Of a stretch of 64,000 nt of DNA, positions 9,143 through 18,501 are shown one piece after another; positions within the stretch are counted from its first letter, which is position 1, and every line of letters begins with the position of its first letter. The stretch is from Psychrobacter sp. DAB_AL43B (lineage in GTDB: Bacteria; Pseudomonadota; Gammaproteobacteria; Pseudomonadales; Moraxellaceae): positions 1,860,001 through 1,924,000 of the forward strand of contig NZ_LT799838.1 in the NCBI RefSeq assembly GCF_900168255.1, written 5' to 3'. The position numbers and the translations under genes are program-made. Under the pieces are notes generated by a model. The model ran no database searches, was not told where the DNA came from, and saw nothing but the letters and a program-made list of their open reading frames with translations.

Positions 9143-9768
9143 TACCGCCCATCCTTTTTTTAGATTTCATCACTGTTAAGTATGACTATTTTTTGAAAAC
9201 TACTGTATTAATATTTAATATTTGATTTAAAAAAACACTTAAATACTTTTGATATTTAATACTAGATATTTAGTACTAAGTGACATTTAACGTATCATCA
9301 TTGGGTTTTTTAGGAAACCTCTTTTAAAAAGCTTCTTTTAGAAAACACTTCAATGATACAGTCACGTCATTAACTATTATATAGTCGATTCACTTTAAAC
9401 AGAATACAGTATTGCTGGTATGAATTTTTTGAAGCCTCTGTCTGGCGAAGCGCACAGCAAGCGAGAAAAATTTATACCAGCAGAGTGTTGTGATAACCAT
9501 ATATTAATTAGTAAATGCCTAGCTAGACAGCTGACCGGCTCTACTATAGCAAAAACTACGGACAGTGCCCATTCGTAAATGAGTGTAAACCTGCAAATTG
9601 CTATAAATCTTAGCACAGTTATATAATATAAGGGCTAAGCACATTCAAACTATCAGGTAACATACGTTCAAATCTATGTTACAGTTTAATGGTACTCATA
9701 AGTTTATGTACTAGTACAACCATTAATAAGAAAATAACACCGTTAATTGACTATACCAAGGATATCTG
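9143..9768. other. 626-bp intergenic region between pheA and tal
   Basis: An AT-rich divergent intergenic region. The pheA-proximal part (about 9200-9360) has many TTTAATA/TTTAAA runs and should hold the pheA promoter, but no single promoter stood out. A copy of the palindromic repeat family lies at 9381-9487. Short open frames here are not convincing genes. Confidence 0.6.
9381..9487 (+). repeat. Palindromic intergenic repeat, copy A
   Basis: One of four related elements in this window. It starts with ATAGTCGATTCACTTTAAA, then arm TGCTGGTAT, a central part with GAAGCCTCTG and CACAGCAAGCGAG, and the complementary arm ATACCAGCA. The reverse complement of copy C (17900-18007) matches it over nearly the whole length. 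No coding capacity is seen, so this is best read as a non-autonomous mobile or structural repeat. Confidence 0.8.
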
Positions 9769-10710
9769 ATGAGCGCATTACAACAGCTTCGCACCATGAC
9801 CACCATTGTCGCTGATACCGGCGACCTTGCCGCCATTGCTCGCCTAAAACCTATCGATGCCACCACCAATCCTAGCCTAATAACCAAAGCACTTATTAAT
9901 CCTGATAATGAAGCGATGCTCTCAGAAGCCATGAGTCGCCATCGAGATGACATCGATGCCGTGATTGATGAGCTGACCATTCAGATTGGTTGCGATATTC
10001 TAGCCTTGATTGAAGGTCGCGTCTCAACGGAAGTCGATGCACGTTTGTCTTATGACACACAAGCGACGATTGATAAAGCTTTGGAGTTTATGGAAGCTTA
10101 TCAAAAAGCCGGTATCGATTCAGAGCGCGTCCTGATTAAGATGGCAGCGACGTGGCAAGGCATTGAAGCGGCACGTTATCTGGAAACTCAGAATATTCAC
10201 TGTAATTTGACATTGTTATTCGGTCAGCATCAAGCTATCGCCTGTGCTGATGCAGGCGTAACCTTGATTTCACCTTTTGTTGGACGTATTTTAGATTGGC
10301 AAAAACGCCAGCAAAACCGTCAAAATGTGCCGGCTTCTGATGATATGGGTGTGCAATCTGTTAAACTTATTTATCAATACTACAAACAGCATGGTTACAA
10401 CACTCAAGTGATGGGCGCAAGCTTTCGTTCGACTGAGCAGATACTAGCATTAGCAGGTTGCGATTTATTGACCATAGCACCAAACCTCATCGACGAGCTG
10501 GCAGCAATGGATGTCGAGGTGACGCGTCAACTATCGCCAAGTATGTCAATGGATTTGGCAGATATGACTCGAGTGAGCTTGACCTCGGAAGAATTCAGTA
10601 CAGCCTATCAGCAAGATACAGTTACTCAAGACTTATTACCAAAGGGTATTGATGGCTTTATTGGTGCGCGTGATGAGCTGGCGGCGATGTTAGCGACTAT
10701 GCGTGACTAG
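9769..10710 (+). CDS. tal: Transaldolase
   Basis: Transfers a dihydroxyacetone unit between sugar phosphates in the non-oxidative pentose phosphate pathway. The 313 residues match the TalB (class 1) type throughout: DATTNPSLI at about 30-38, the Schiff-base lysine in VLIKMAATWQG (Lys124), and HCNLTLLF followed by SPFVGRI. The start ATG has AAGGA about 8 bases upstream. It is monocistronic, with pheA divergent and a secreted-protein gene downstream. Confidence 0.96.
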   Translation: MSALQQLRTMTTIVADTGDLAAIARLKPIDATTNPSLITKALINPDNEAMLSEAMSRHRDDIDAVIDELTIQIGCDILALIEGRVSTEVDARLSYDTQATIDKALEFMEAYQKAGIDSERVLIKMAATWQGIEAARYLETQNIHCNLTLLFGQHQAIACADAGVTLISPFVGRILDWQKRQQNRQNVPASDDMGVQSVKLIYQYYKQHGYNTQVMGASFRSTEQILALAGCDLLTIAPNLIDELAAMDVEVTRQLSPSMSMDLADMTRVSLTSEEFSTAYQQDTVTQDLLPKGIDGFIGARDELAAMLATMRD

Positions 10711-10889
10711 ACTTAATAAATCAAGTGTTGATCTGAGCGCATAACTAGCTTGAGCGTTAATCAATATAAGCGATAATTAATATCGACGATTTTCTATCAG
10801 TGTGAGTAGCAGGAAATAAAAGAAATTTGCCTGCTATTATTAATTTGGCTATTATGAGCGTCTTTAAATTACACAAGCAAGGCTGAATT

Positions 10890-11366
10890 ATGAAACGGCT
10901 AGCAGTGATATTAGCAGGTAGTACGCTTGCGCTTAGTGCTCATGCAGTAAACTGGTCAAAAGTATCAGAAAGTCAGACTGGATCTACTTTTAGCTTAGAT
11001 TTGGACTCTATTGAAAGCTCCGATATTAATATCATCGATGAAAAAAGTGTCGAAAATATCACCGTATCTATTCGTAGAACGTATCCTACACAAAAAAGTG
11101 TTACTAAAAACATAGCTAAAGGCGTAACGAAAGAAAGTAAAGAAGCGGATATTCATCATAGCGATCAGCAATGGCTCATCTCTTGTAAAGACGCCAGCTA
11201 CTATAGGCGCGCTTACGTTAACTATGCCGCTGATGACAAGGTTATAAAATCTTGGCAATCAGAACAGCCAATACTGACCACCAAAGACTTCAAAGTCACT
11301 ACGCCAAAAACGATTAGTCGTCTGCTAGTAGAACAGTCTTGTAAAAATTACGAGCAAGCTAAGTAA
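10890..11366 (+). CDS. Secreted protein, possibly surface-adhesin E-like
   Basis: A 158-residue protein with a clear Sec signal peptide (MKRLAVILAGSTLALSAHA, cleavage after AHA). The mature part has a W-x-K-V start, an SLDLDSIES stretch and two cysteines far apart (SCKDASYYRR and EQSCKNY), which could form a disulfide. The pattern recalls the small periplasmic/surface-adhesin E family (Haemophilus protein E type), but the match is by eye and weak. It would be periplasmic or surface exposed. A good terminator follows. Confidence 0.7.
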   Translation: MKRLAVILAGSTLALSAHAVNWSKVSESQTGSTFSLDLDSIESSDINIIDEKSVENITVSIRRTYPTQKSVTKNIAKGVTKESKEADIHHSDQQWLISCKDASYYRRAYVNYAADDKVIKSWQSEQPILTTKDFKVTTPKTISRLLVEQSCKNYEQAK

Positions 11367-11388
11367 ACGGTTTAAAATTAACTGACAT

Positions 11389-11424
11389 AAAAAAGCGCGC
11401 TGAATGAGTTCAGTGCGCTTTTTC
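11389..11424. terminator. Bidirectional terminator between the secreted-protein gene and apt
   Basis: A-rich flank, stem AAAGCGC..CTGAA with complementary TTCAG..GCGCTTT and a T run. It lies between two converging genes. Confidence 0.85.
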
Positions 11425-11459
11425 TTATACTGTAAAACTCACTTTATACACTCAGCTTT

Positions 11460-12029
11460 CTAAGCCTTTAATACCGTATAAACCGGCACTGGAAATTCAC
11501 CGTGTAAAGCGACCAAATCCAGTAATACCAAAGCACCCACTACTGTATGCCCGGCTGACTTACACAACTCATAAGCGGTGGTAAGCGTGCCGCCAGTAGC
11601 TAATATATCATCGACCAATAAGACGCGCTCAGGTGGCAGATTGTTTTGCATCTCAAGCGTGTCTTTACCGTACTCGAGGGCATAAGCTTTATTAGCGACC
11701 GGTGGTGGCAGCTTACCGGGTTTACGTAGCAAAATCATACCTTTACCCAATCGACCCGCCAGCAAACTTGCAAACACAAACCCACGCGCTTCAACCGCAC
11801 CCAAACAATCTACCTCGTCCATTACGCCTTCAGGCAGTGCAGTAAGCAGCGCATCAATCACTTCATTAATATGACTGCGCAGTAACGGTGTAATATCATA
11901 AAAATCAATGCCGACTTTCGGGAAGTCTGCTACTGTGCGAATGATTTGCCAAAATGGATGATCGATATTGAGTGTATTAGATGACTCGGTTGCGGTATTA
12001 GCTGATGTAACGGCGGTGTTAGCGCTCAT
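11460..12029 (-). CDS. apt: Adenine phosphoribosyltransferase
   Basis: Salvages adenine to AMP with PRPP. The 189 residues from the ATG at 12029 contain the PRPP-binding loop VLLVDDILATGGTL near residue 130 and the family segments FPKVGIDFYDITPLL and EARGFVFASLLA. A longer frame reaches 12110, but AAGGG lies correctly before the ATG at 12029 and the extra 27 residues are not family-like. The first 20 residues are Ala/Thr/Ser-rich and probably disordered. Confidence 0.94.
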   Translation of the reverse strand: MSANTAVTSANTATESSNTLNIDHPFWQIIRTVADFPKVGIDFYDITPLLRSHINEVIDALLTALPEGVMDEVDCLGAVEARGFVFASLLAGRLGKGMILLRKPGKLPPPVANKAYALEYGKDTLEMQNNLPPERVLLVDDILATGGTLTTAYELCKSAGHTVVGALVLLDLVALHGEFPVPVYTVLKA

Positions 12030-12369
12030 AATAACCCTTAGCTTGTATGACTTAGATGGTGATATAACAATGATCAACGACGTATGAATTTGTAAAATTA
12101 GCGGCGGCAATTATATCATAAGCGGCTTTAATATTGCGCTGAGATGGGCAAAAACACCACTGCTTAAGTAAATAAAATCAGGCATAGTGACTTGATAAAT
12201 GCTGATTAATCTCAATATACAAGTGTAAACTTAACTATGAAAATGACGGTTATATGCTAAACTACTTGCGTTTTTACGGTCTACATATTGACGGTAATCA
12301 TTCTTGATGTGTAGTTAATATCAACTTAAAAATGTACGGTAACACTGGTAATAATCGATAGGACTATTT
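12030..12369. other. 340-bp divergent intergenic region (apt / rubredoxin)
   Basis: Holds the start regions of the divergent apt and rubredoxin genes. It is moderately AT-rich; I could not assign a specific promoter or regulator site. Confidence 0.5.
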
Positions 12370-12534
12370 ATGAAACGTTATGAATGTATTGTCTGCGGCT
12401 GGATATATGACGAAGAACTCGGCTGTCCTGAAGAAGGTATTGCACCGGGCACAAAATGGGAAGATATCCCTGATGATTGGACATGCCCAGAATGCGGCGT
12501 TGGCAAGCTTGATTTTGAGATGCTTGAATTTTAA
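12370..12534 (+). CDS. rubA: Rubredoxin
   Basis: A 54-residue one-iron electron carrier. Both iron-binding knuckles are present: CIVCGW at about residues 6-11 and CPECGV at about 39-44, with the typical YDEELGCPEEGIAPGTKWEDIP between them. In this family of bacteria rubredoxins often pass electrons to alkane hydroxylase or other oxidases, but no partner is adjacent here. An AGGA lies upstream of the ATG. The alpha/beta hydrolase gene begins 28 bases after its stop, so co-transcription is possible. Confidence 0.95.
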   Translation: MKRYECIVCGWIYDEELGCPEEGIAPGTKWEDIPDDWTCPECGVGKLDFEMLEF

Positions 12535-12562
12535 GCCAACGACCTTTTAAATAGGACAGTTC

Positions 12563-13603
12563 ATGACAGAATCAAACGACATCAACAATAGCGCTAACTT
12601 GCCTGAAACGTCAGGGAAAAGTCTAGGCAGCTACCCTACTCCTGAATGGCAACAATTTGGCGAACACCAATGGCGCGCCTCAGATCTTAGCGAGCATCTT
12701 CATCAAGCAATGATAGATATTGGTGATGGCATCGAGCTGTGCGTTGAGGCTGGTGGTAACCCTAATAACCCACCATTACTGATGATTATGGGACTTGGCT
12801 CGCAAATGATATTTTGGCCAAACAACTTCATTAAGCGCCTTATTGATGCCGGTTTTTTTGTGATTCGTTTTGACAATCGTGATATTGGTTTGTCCTCTAA
12901 GGTACAGATTGACGGTCTACCCCGTATCAGTCAGCTAAAAATGATGATGCGTCTGCAAACTGGGTTATCTAATAAGGGTACACAAGTTGCTTATAATTTA
13001 ACCGATATGGCAGAAGATACAGCGCGTTTAATCAAAGCATTACAGCTTGGCAAAACACATCTACTTGGCGCCTCTATGGGCGGTATGATTGCGCAGATCG
13101 TGGCGGCGCGTTATCCAAGTTTAATACAGCGGATGGCGTTGATGTTTACCACCACCAATCGTGCCTTTTTAAAGCCGCCCAAGCCCAAACAGTTATACAC
13201 GCTGATTAATCGTCCTGAGAGCCATTCTGAGCGCGATATTGTACGTCATAGTGTCTGGTTTATGAAGACCGTCGGTACGCCAGGACATGTAAACGTACGA
13301 ATGGTGCGTGACATTGCCAAGCTACGCTATCAACGTAACTTTCATCCGCTTGGTACAGTACAACAGCTGAATGCTATTTTAGCGTCAGGCTCTATCAGCC
13401 GATTCAGCAAGCAAGTCAAAGCACCGACGATCGTGCTGCATGGTAGCGCAGACGGTCTGCTGCCTTCCTCACAAGGACGGGTAGTTGCCAAGACCATCCC
13501 TAATGCCAGATTTCATTTAATCGAAGGCATGGCTCACGATATCCCTGAATATTATCAGCCTTACATGGTAGATTTGATTAGCAATCACTTATTAGACAAA
13601 TAG
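12563..13603 (+). CDS. Alpha/beta-fold hydrolase
   Basis: A 346-residue cytoplasmic hydrolase. The nucleophile elbow GASMGG (in LLGASMGGMIAQIVA), the acid in LHGSADGLLP and the base in IEGMAHDIP form a complete triad; PPLLMIMGLGSQMIFW gives the oxyanion HG-like region and FDNRDIGLSSK is typical of the family. The substrate cannot be told; it could be an esterase or lipase-like enzyme. The first 45 residues are polar and low in family similarity. It follows rubA closely and ends before a strong hairpin. Confidence 0.88.
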   Translation: MTESNDINNSANLPETSGKSLGSYPTPEWQQFGEHQWRASDLSEHLHQAMIDIGDGIELCVEAGGNPNNPPLLMIMGLGSQMIFWPNNFIKRLIDAGFFVIRFDNRDIGLSSKVQIDGLPRISQLKMMMRLQTGLSNKGTQVAYNLTDMAEDTARLIKALQLGKTHLLGASMGGMIAQIVAARYPSLIQRMALMFTTTNRAFLKPPKPKQLYTLINRPESHSERDIVRHSVWFMKTVGTPGHVNVRMVRDIAKLRYQRNFHPLGTVQQLNAILASGSISRFSKQVKAPTIVLHGSADGLLPSSQGRVVAKTIPNARFHLIEGMAHDIPEYYQPYMVDLISNHLLDK

Positions 13604-13643
13604 TTTTTTACAGTCTGAACTTATTGGCTGAATAGCTAATTAT

Positions 13644-13695
13644 AAAAAAAGAGTGACAAACCTATCGATGACTCATAGGATTATCACTCTTTTTT
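13644..13695. terminator. Bidirectional terminator between the hydrolase and WG-repeat genes
   Basis: A long hairpin: AAAAAAGAGTGA pairs with TCACTCTTTTTT, with an inner CCTAT/ATAGG helix. It lies between converging genes. Confidence 0.8.
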
Positions 13696-13750
13696 GTTGC
13701 TAATTTTTCTGATTATTTTTTATACTGAAACTTAAGCTTGCTCTTAAAGT

Positions 13751-14809
13751 CTAGTCACAACCAACAGCAGCGCCTGCTTTATCAATACACATTTTATTAC
13801 CGTTTTCTAAGCTGCCAATCCAAGCCTTGTCCTCTATAAATACAAATGACGGTTTGTCTTTATAGCTGCTATCAAGACTGAGGCTCTTATTATCAGAATT
13901 ATTAAAATTGTCAAAACCAAAAGGAATCACAAGCTCGCCGCCCAGATTGATAAAACCCCATTCTCCATTGATACGTACGCCAGCCAAGCCTTCTGAAAAT
14001 GCACGTGCCTCATCAAACGAATAGGTAATCATAGCGACATTGTTATCGTCAATAAAGCCCCATCTACCGTCTTGTTGATGCGGCTGTAGCGTGGTAAAAC
14101 GACTTGCTGGCGCTGGTCGCTGCTCTGAAGCATTGGCGTTATTGACATTCTTAGCAGGTTGTTTTTTCGAAGGCGACTGAGTATTAGCACTGCTGTTTGG
14201 GTCGTTCTTAGTGTTGCCACTTTTATCCAACCAGCTGATCGCTTTATTTTTGCGCACACGAGCCATACCGCCACGGTAATTATCAATATCACTAATGGAT
14301 GCTGAAAACGGCACTATAGTCTTATTAGCGGTGTCAATAACGCCATAATGACCACCCTGTTTAACTACAATACGACCCTCAGATACGGCGCGCGCCCAGC
14401 CTTGACCGCCACTTAGCGCATCGTACATCACAGGAATCACTTCACGACCTTGCATATTGAGATAACCGACATGTCCATTTCGCATGACCGGCAATAGACC
14501 GCTAGATATTTTATCAGCATCAACTTTTTGATAGCGCGATAAATCAACGAGACTCTTACCTTGGCTATTGATGAGCGCTACCGGTGCACCAAAGTCTTTT
14601 ACTGCCAAAAAATAACCCCTACTCGCCGTGCAAGAGACATTTTTATAATAGCTTTTTGGTATTTTACAGCTGGCTGCTTGGGCGCTTGGCACGGCAAATA
14701 GCGCCGTTACTAAAGCGCTAGTAATAAGAGAGTACCGCATCATTTGTGGGTGCAATCCAGATGTTGATATTAATGATATTTGTCGTTTTGATAAGGAACG
14801 TCGAAGCAT
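13751..14809 (-). CDS. Secreted WG-repeat protein
   Basis: A 352-residue exported protein. After a long polar N-region comes a hydrophobic core and AQA cleavage site (SALVTALFAVPSAQA), so the real start may be the MM at 14740-14743 rather than the ATG at 14809. The mature part holds several WG-type (KWG beta) repeats: HVGYLNMQGREVIPVMYDAL, HYGVIDTANKTIVPF, RWGFIDDNNVAMITYSF and EWGFINLGGELVIPFGF. A Ser/Asn/Pro linker separates the first three from the last ones. Two N-terminal and two C-terminal cysteines may pair. The function of WG-repeat proteins is generally unknown. Confidence 0.85.
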   Translation of the reverse strand: MLRRSLSKRQISLISTSGLHPQMMRYSLITSALVTALFAVPSAQAASCKIPKSYYKNVSCTASRGYFLAVKDFGAPVALINSQGKSLVDLSRYQKVDADKISSGLLPVMRNGHVGYLNMQGREVIPVMYDALSGGQGWARAVSEGRIVVKQGGHYGVIDTANKTIVPFSASISDIDNYRGGMARVRKNKAISWLDKSGNTKNDPNSSANTQSPSKKQPAKNVNNANASEQRPAPASRFTTLQPHQQDGRWGFIDDNNVAMITYSFDEARAFSEGLAGVRINGEWGFINLGGELVIPFGFDNFNNSDNKSLSLDSSYKDKPSFVFIEDKAWIGSLENGNKMCIDKAGAAVGCD

Positions 14810-15273
14810 AAGCAAACCTAAGCTAAAAGTAGTAGCAAGTATTTAAGTATTTAAGTGTTTTTAGGAGTATCAATCTTTTAAGATGATGATATTTCACAAT
14901 ATAATTGGCAAACAGAGTAACAAATAGCAGCGTTTGCGCCAATGCCATTCCTGTAAGGATGTGACTCGCTTATATATAGTCTGTTTAAAATAGCAAAGGG
15001 ACATCTATCATAGCGTAGTGCTACTTGCTACTGCACAAAAAATTTCTTATTTGCTGTTCACAAGTGTGAAAGAGGCTACAAAAAACTCATACCAGTAGCA
15101 CACTATGGTTTTTAAATTGGATCGACCATAGCTCTACGCACTGTCATCATAAAATAAATAATGCTGAACCATTCCAATTTAAGCTCAAAACATCGACAAT
15201 GTGGTTCATTTTAGCGACTTCTTTAGCACGCGACGATTTAAAAAATAAAACGGTATTGATATAAGGATCATCC
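14810..15273. other. 464-bp divergent intergenic region with repeat copy B
   Basis: Between the WG-repeat gene (-) and the EamA gene (+). Most of it is occupied by repeat copy B and its outer end. The remainder is AT-rich and should carry both promoters; none could be fixed. Confidence 0.55.
14975..15130 (-). repeat. Palindromic intergenic repeat, copy B
   Basis: On the minus strand it reads TATGGTCGATCCAATTTAAAA, then arm TGCTACTG, TGTAGCCTCTTT in the centre, AACAGCAAATAAG, and the pairing arm CAGTAGCA. The far (left) end, ATATAGTCTGTTTAAAAT, resembles the outer end in inverted orientation, so the element spans about 155 bp with terminal inverted repeats. The core matching copies A, C and D is at about 15024-15130. 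Confidence 0.72.
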
Positions 15274-16206
15274 ATGGCTATTGCCTCTTCACGCTCCGCC
15301 GCAACTGGCTTGGTCATTGGTTGTATTATCTTTGGCTTGGGTAGCTTGATTGTAGCTCATGTCGCTATTGGCGGTTGGGCAATGGCTTTTTGGCGCCTTG
15401 CTATATCAGGTATTATCTTTACGATACTGGCTAAAATGATGGGGCAACGTTTACCGCAGTCAAAGCGGGCTATCGTTTATGGTTTATTATCCGGCGTATT
15501 TTTAGGTTTGGATTTAGCTTTATGGCACGAGAGCATCTATGCGGTTGGTCCCGGTATTTCAACCTTACTCAACAGTTTACAGATTTTCTTTTTAGCGGCC
15601 ATCGGTTTTTTATATTTTAACGAGCGTCAATCTATCTTACAGCTCATCAGTTTGTTTTTAGCGATGTTAGGTGTGGCGATGATAGGGAGTCCTGAGTTTG
15701 CGCAAAACAAGGCTGCTACTTGGGGGTTTGTCACTGGTATTATATCAGGGGCGATGCTTGCCGCGTCGATGACTTTTATACGCAAAACGCACGATACTGA
15801 ACCAACACCGATATTTGTATTGATGCAACTGGTGAGTATCGGCGGCGTACTGGCGATGATTGTGCCAATGTTCGTCTTTGATATGGGTAATATTCTACCC
15901 AATACTTGGTCTGAGATTGGCTGGATATTGATTTATGGGACGGTAATGCAGTGCTTAGCCTGGGGTCTTATCGCTTACTCTATTCCCAAGCTATCTTTGG
16001 CATTGACTGGGCTGCTATTATTGACTGAACCCATTGCTGCATTGGTGATTGACTACAGCTGGCTGGGTAAGTCTATCAACACCTTACAATGGAGTGGCGC
16101 GCTACTGACTATGTTTGCCATCTATTTGGGTTCACTAAAACCTAAGCCTCGCGCCCTAAGACGTTATCGGTTTTTTGCACGATTTTATAAGCGGGATTAT
16201 AAGTAA
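15274..16206 (+). CDS. EamA/DMT-family transporter
   Basis: An inner-membrane protein of 310 residues with ten hydrophobic segments in two EamA halves. GPGISTLLNSLQIFFLAAIGFLYFNERQS and LTGLLLLTEPIAALVIDYSWLGKSI are the paired glycine/proline-rich segments of the family. The C-terminus is strongly basic (RRYRFFARFYKRDYK), fitting a cytoplasmic tail. The substrate is unknown; relatives export amino acids or other metabolites. A good AAGGA precedes the ATG. Confidence 0.88.
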   Translation: MAIASSRSAATGLVIGCIIFGLGSLIVAHVAIGGWAMAFWRLAISGIIFTILAKMMGQRLPQSKRAIVYGLLSGVFLGLDLALWHESIYAVGPGISTLLNSLQIFFLAAIGFLYFNERQSILQLISLFLAMLGVAMIGSPEFAQNKAATWGFVTGIISGAMLAASMTFIRKTHDTEPTPIFVLMQLVSIGGVLAMIVPMFVFDMGNILPNTWSEIGWILIYGTVMQCLAWGLIAYSIPKLSLALTGLLLLTEPIAALVIDYSWLGKSINTLQWSGALLTMFAIYLGSLKPKPRALRRYRFFARFYKRDYK

Positions 16207-16245
16207 AGATCACAGTAAATAACAATTTTTATAAATAAAAGGCGT

Positions 16246-16287
16246 AATCAATAAAAGCCACAATAATCATTGTGGCTTTTATTGATT
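16246..16287. terminator. Bidirectional terminator between the EamA gene and the uracil permease
   Basis: A near-perfect palindrome: AATCAATAAAAGCCACAAT, a short loop, then its complement ending TTTTATTGATT. It lies between converging genes. Confidence 0.85.
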
Positions 16288-16326
16288 AATGTATTAATTT
16301 ATTTTAAGCTTAAGATGGCTAAACAA

Positions 16327-17748
16327 TTAATCTTTTTGACGATTAAATAAAGCATTCAACACAATAGCCGTCAAAGTAGCGGTACCAATACCGCCCAAAT
16401 CAAAGCCACCTAAATGCAAGCTAAAGTTACCGGTCCCCATAATGACTGTCACAGCAGCAATGATTAGATTGCTGTTTTTACTAAAGTCGATATGACTGTC
16501 TATCCAAATTTTTGCACCAGCAATCGCAATCAAACCAAATACGACGATAGAAGCGCCACCTAATAATGCGGGTGGAATGGTTTGAATAATTGCACCAAAT
16601 TTCGGTGACAATCCAAGCATGATAGCGACTAATCCCGCGATGACAAAGATAGTCGTACTATAGACTTTAGTCACTGCCATGACGCCGATATTTTCAGCAT
16701 AAGTGGTCACACCTGTCCCACCAAAGCCCGCTGAAAACGTCGTTGCCAAGCCATCAGCAAAGAATGCACGCCCCATATAAGGCGTCACGCGAGCTTTTGT
16801 CATACCTTCGACCGCTTTAAAATGACCTAAGTTTTCGGCAACCAAAATAAATGCCACCGGCGCAATTAAGATAATGGCACTCATCTCAAATTTTGGCGCA
16901 TGAGTACTTGGCAGACCAAACCATGAAGCGGTAGACACGCCACTAAAATCAATGGGACTACCAAAGCCCATAATATTGGTCATTACATAATAAGCGACAT
17001 AAGATAATATCAAGCCAACCAGCAACAAGAGACGACGTAGCATACCGCGCGTAAAGACAGCCACACCGCTGATTAATAATACCGTTAACGCAGCCATCCA
17101 CGCATCAAACTGATTGGCGGATACCCCTTGAATGGTCACTGGCGCTAAATTAAGACCAATAATCATTACAATGGCGCCGGTAACAATAGGTGGCATCAGA
17201 CGCTCAATCCATCCTGTACCGGTTTTCATCACCAATAAGCCTATCAAAGCATAAATAATACCGCATGCCATGATACCGCCCAAAGCGACATTCAAATTAT
17301 CGTTAAACCCGACACCTGCATAAGCAGTCACTGCGATAACTGGACCGATAAAAGCAAAGCTTGAGCCCAAGTAACTTGGCATACGCCCACCAGTGATGAT
17401 AAAAAACATCACCGTACAAATACCGGACATCAAAATAGCTAAATTAGGATCAAAACCCATTAATAAAGGCGCAAGTACTGTCGAGCCAAACATGGCAAAG
17501 GTATGTTGTACACCAAGCAACATACTTTTTGATGGTGGCAAATACTCATTGATACCGACTGGCGTGCGGTCTAAATCACCTTTGAATGGTCGCCATGTAG
17601 GGAACCAGCGGCCATTTTCAAAGTCCGGATCATACGGTAAGCTCATCGTAGCTGAATCGATACCCGCAGCGTCTAACGCTGTTGGAGACAAAGATTCTGC
17701 TTGACTGTTTTTCTCTGATTGAGATGAGTTCTCTGGAGGGTTTGCCAT
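16327..17748 (-). CDS. uraA: Uracil/xanthine permease of the NCS2 family
   Basis: Nucleobase:proton symporter of the inner membrane, 473 residues with about 14 hydrophobic segments. Family features include LGVQHTFAMFGSTVLAPLLMGFDP near residue 78, the SSFAFIGPV segment, the glutamate of VAENLGHFKAVEGMT in TM8 and the GGTGVTTYAENIGVMAVTKVYS loop in TM10, all typical of the UraA/RutG-type branch. The first 50 residues are a polar Ser/Asn-rich tail absent from E. coli UraA. No pyrimidine operon partners are adjacent. Confidence 0.92.
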   Translation of the reverse strand: MANPPENSSQSEKNSQAESLSPTALDAAGIDSATMSLPYDPDFENGRWFPTWRPFKGDLDRTPVGINEYLPPSKSMLLGVQHTFAMFGSTVLAPLLMGFDPNLAILMSGICTVMFFIITGGRMPSYLGSSFAFIGPVIAVTAYAGVGFNDNLNVALGGIMACGIIYALIGLLVMKTGTGWIERLMPPIVTGAIVMIIGLNLAPVTIQGVSANQFDAWMAALTVLLISGVAVFTRGMLRRLLLLVGLILSYVAYYVMTNIMGFGSPIDFSGVSTASWFGLPSTHAPKFEMSAIILIAPVAFILVAENLGHFKAVEGMTKARVTPYMGRAFFADGLATTFSAGFGGTGVTTYAENIGVMAVTKVYSTTIFVIAGLVAIMLGLSPKFGAIIQTIPPALLGGASIVVFGLIAIAGAKIWIDSHIDFSKNSNLIIAAVTVIMGTGNFSLHLGGFDLGGIGTATLTAIVLNALFNRQKD

Positions 17749-18501
17749 GCGCGAATGTCCTATGAGGCCTAAGCTAATAATAACAGGCTAGTAATAGCTA
17801 GGATAAATAAAGAGATGATAAATAGCTATATTTGTAATAATGGTTATTGTCAATAAAGCATATTATAATAGACAGCTGCTTATGTAATAAAAATAATTAG
17901 TGCGTTGCTGGTATAAAATTTCCTCGCTTGCTGTGCGCTTTGCACTCCAGAGGCTTCGAAAAATTCATTCCAGCAACGCTGTATTCTTTTTAAAGTGTAT
18001 TCACTATAGCTGGAATATATATAACTTATAAACTATCATCTGTGCCTACAACTTAGCGATGACAAATAGCAAGAAAGCAGCGTATATTGATACGCCTTTT
18101 TAAAAGCTTCTACTATATCCACTCACTTGTTTGGAGAAAGGCAGATAACATGCTTTATTTTATAAAACAGCCATATTTTGCTAGATGTATCGGGCGAGAT
18201 ATGTTCTACTAAATTCACCGCTTCGGCCGCTCGCACCTTACTGTATTCTACAGCGACGGTTAACTTACAGGATGTTACATAAGCGTTGATGCCGAGCATC
18301 ATAACGGAATTTAATAATAAACAACAGCTATTATTCACCCGTCACTCGAACTACCACGTTTAAACATTTCCATAGACGACGCTCTAAACTCACCGATTAA
18401 CGGTGCCTGTAATCTTCTGTTGCCTATCATACTTCTATGTAGGCGCGATAGTTTTGCTATGCGGTTAAGCTGACTCCACCTCACTTTTTTGGTAATGTAT
18501 T
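17749..18501. other. 753-bp intergenic region between the permease gene and sdaA
   Basis: Carries repeat copy C (17900-18007). The rest is non-coding in appearance. A 71-residue frame on the minus strand (18123-18338) has no recognisable features. I looked for a glycine riboswitch ahead of sdaA and did not find one. Confidence 0.55.
17900..18007 (-). repeat. Palindromic intergenic repeat, copy C
   Basis: Inverted relative to copy A. Read on the minus strand it runs ATAGTGAATACACTTTAAA, arm GCGTTGCTGG, GAAGCCTCTG, GCACAGCAAGCGAGG and pairing arm CCAGCAACGC. It is the closest copy to A, differing mainly in the loop. Confidence 0.8.

Noticed and set aside
9395..9616. 73-residue minus-strand open frame
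   Set aside because: It runs through repeat copy A, a non-coding palindrome present elsewhere in other frames.
18123..18338. 71-residue minus-strand open frame upstream of sdaA
   Set aside because: No ribosome-binding site, low-complexity and non-family-like composition; reads as chance.
18340..18501. Possible glycine or other riboswitch before sdaA
   Set aside because: No known conserved core could be assigned; only short GC-rich pieces.
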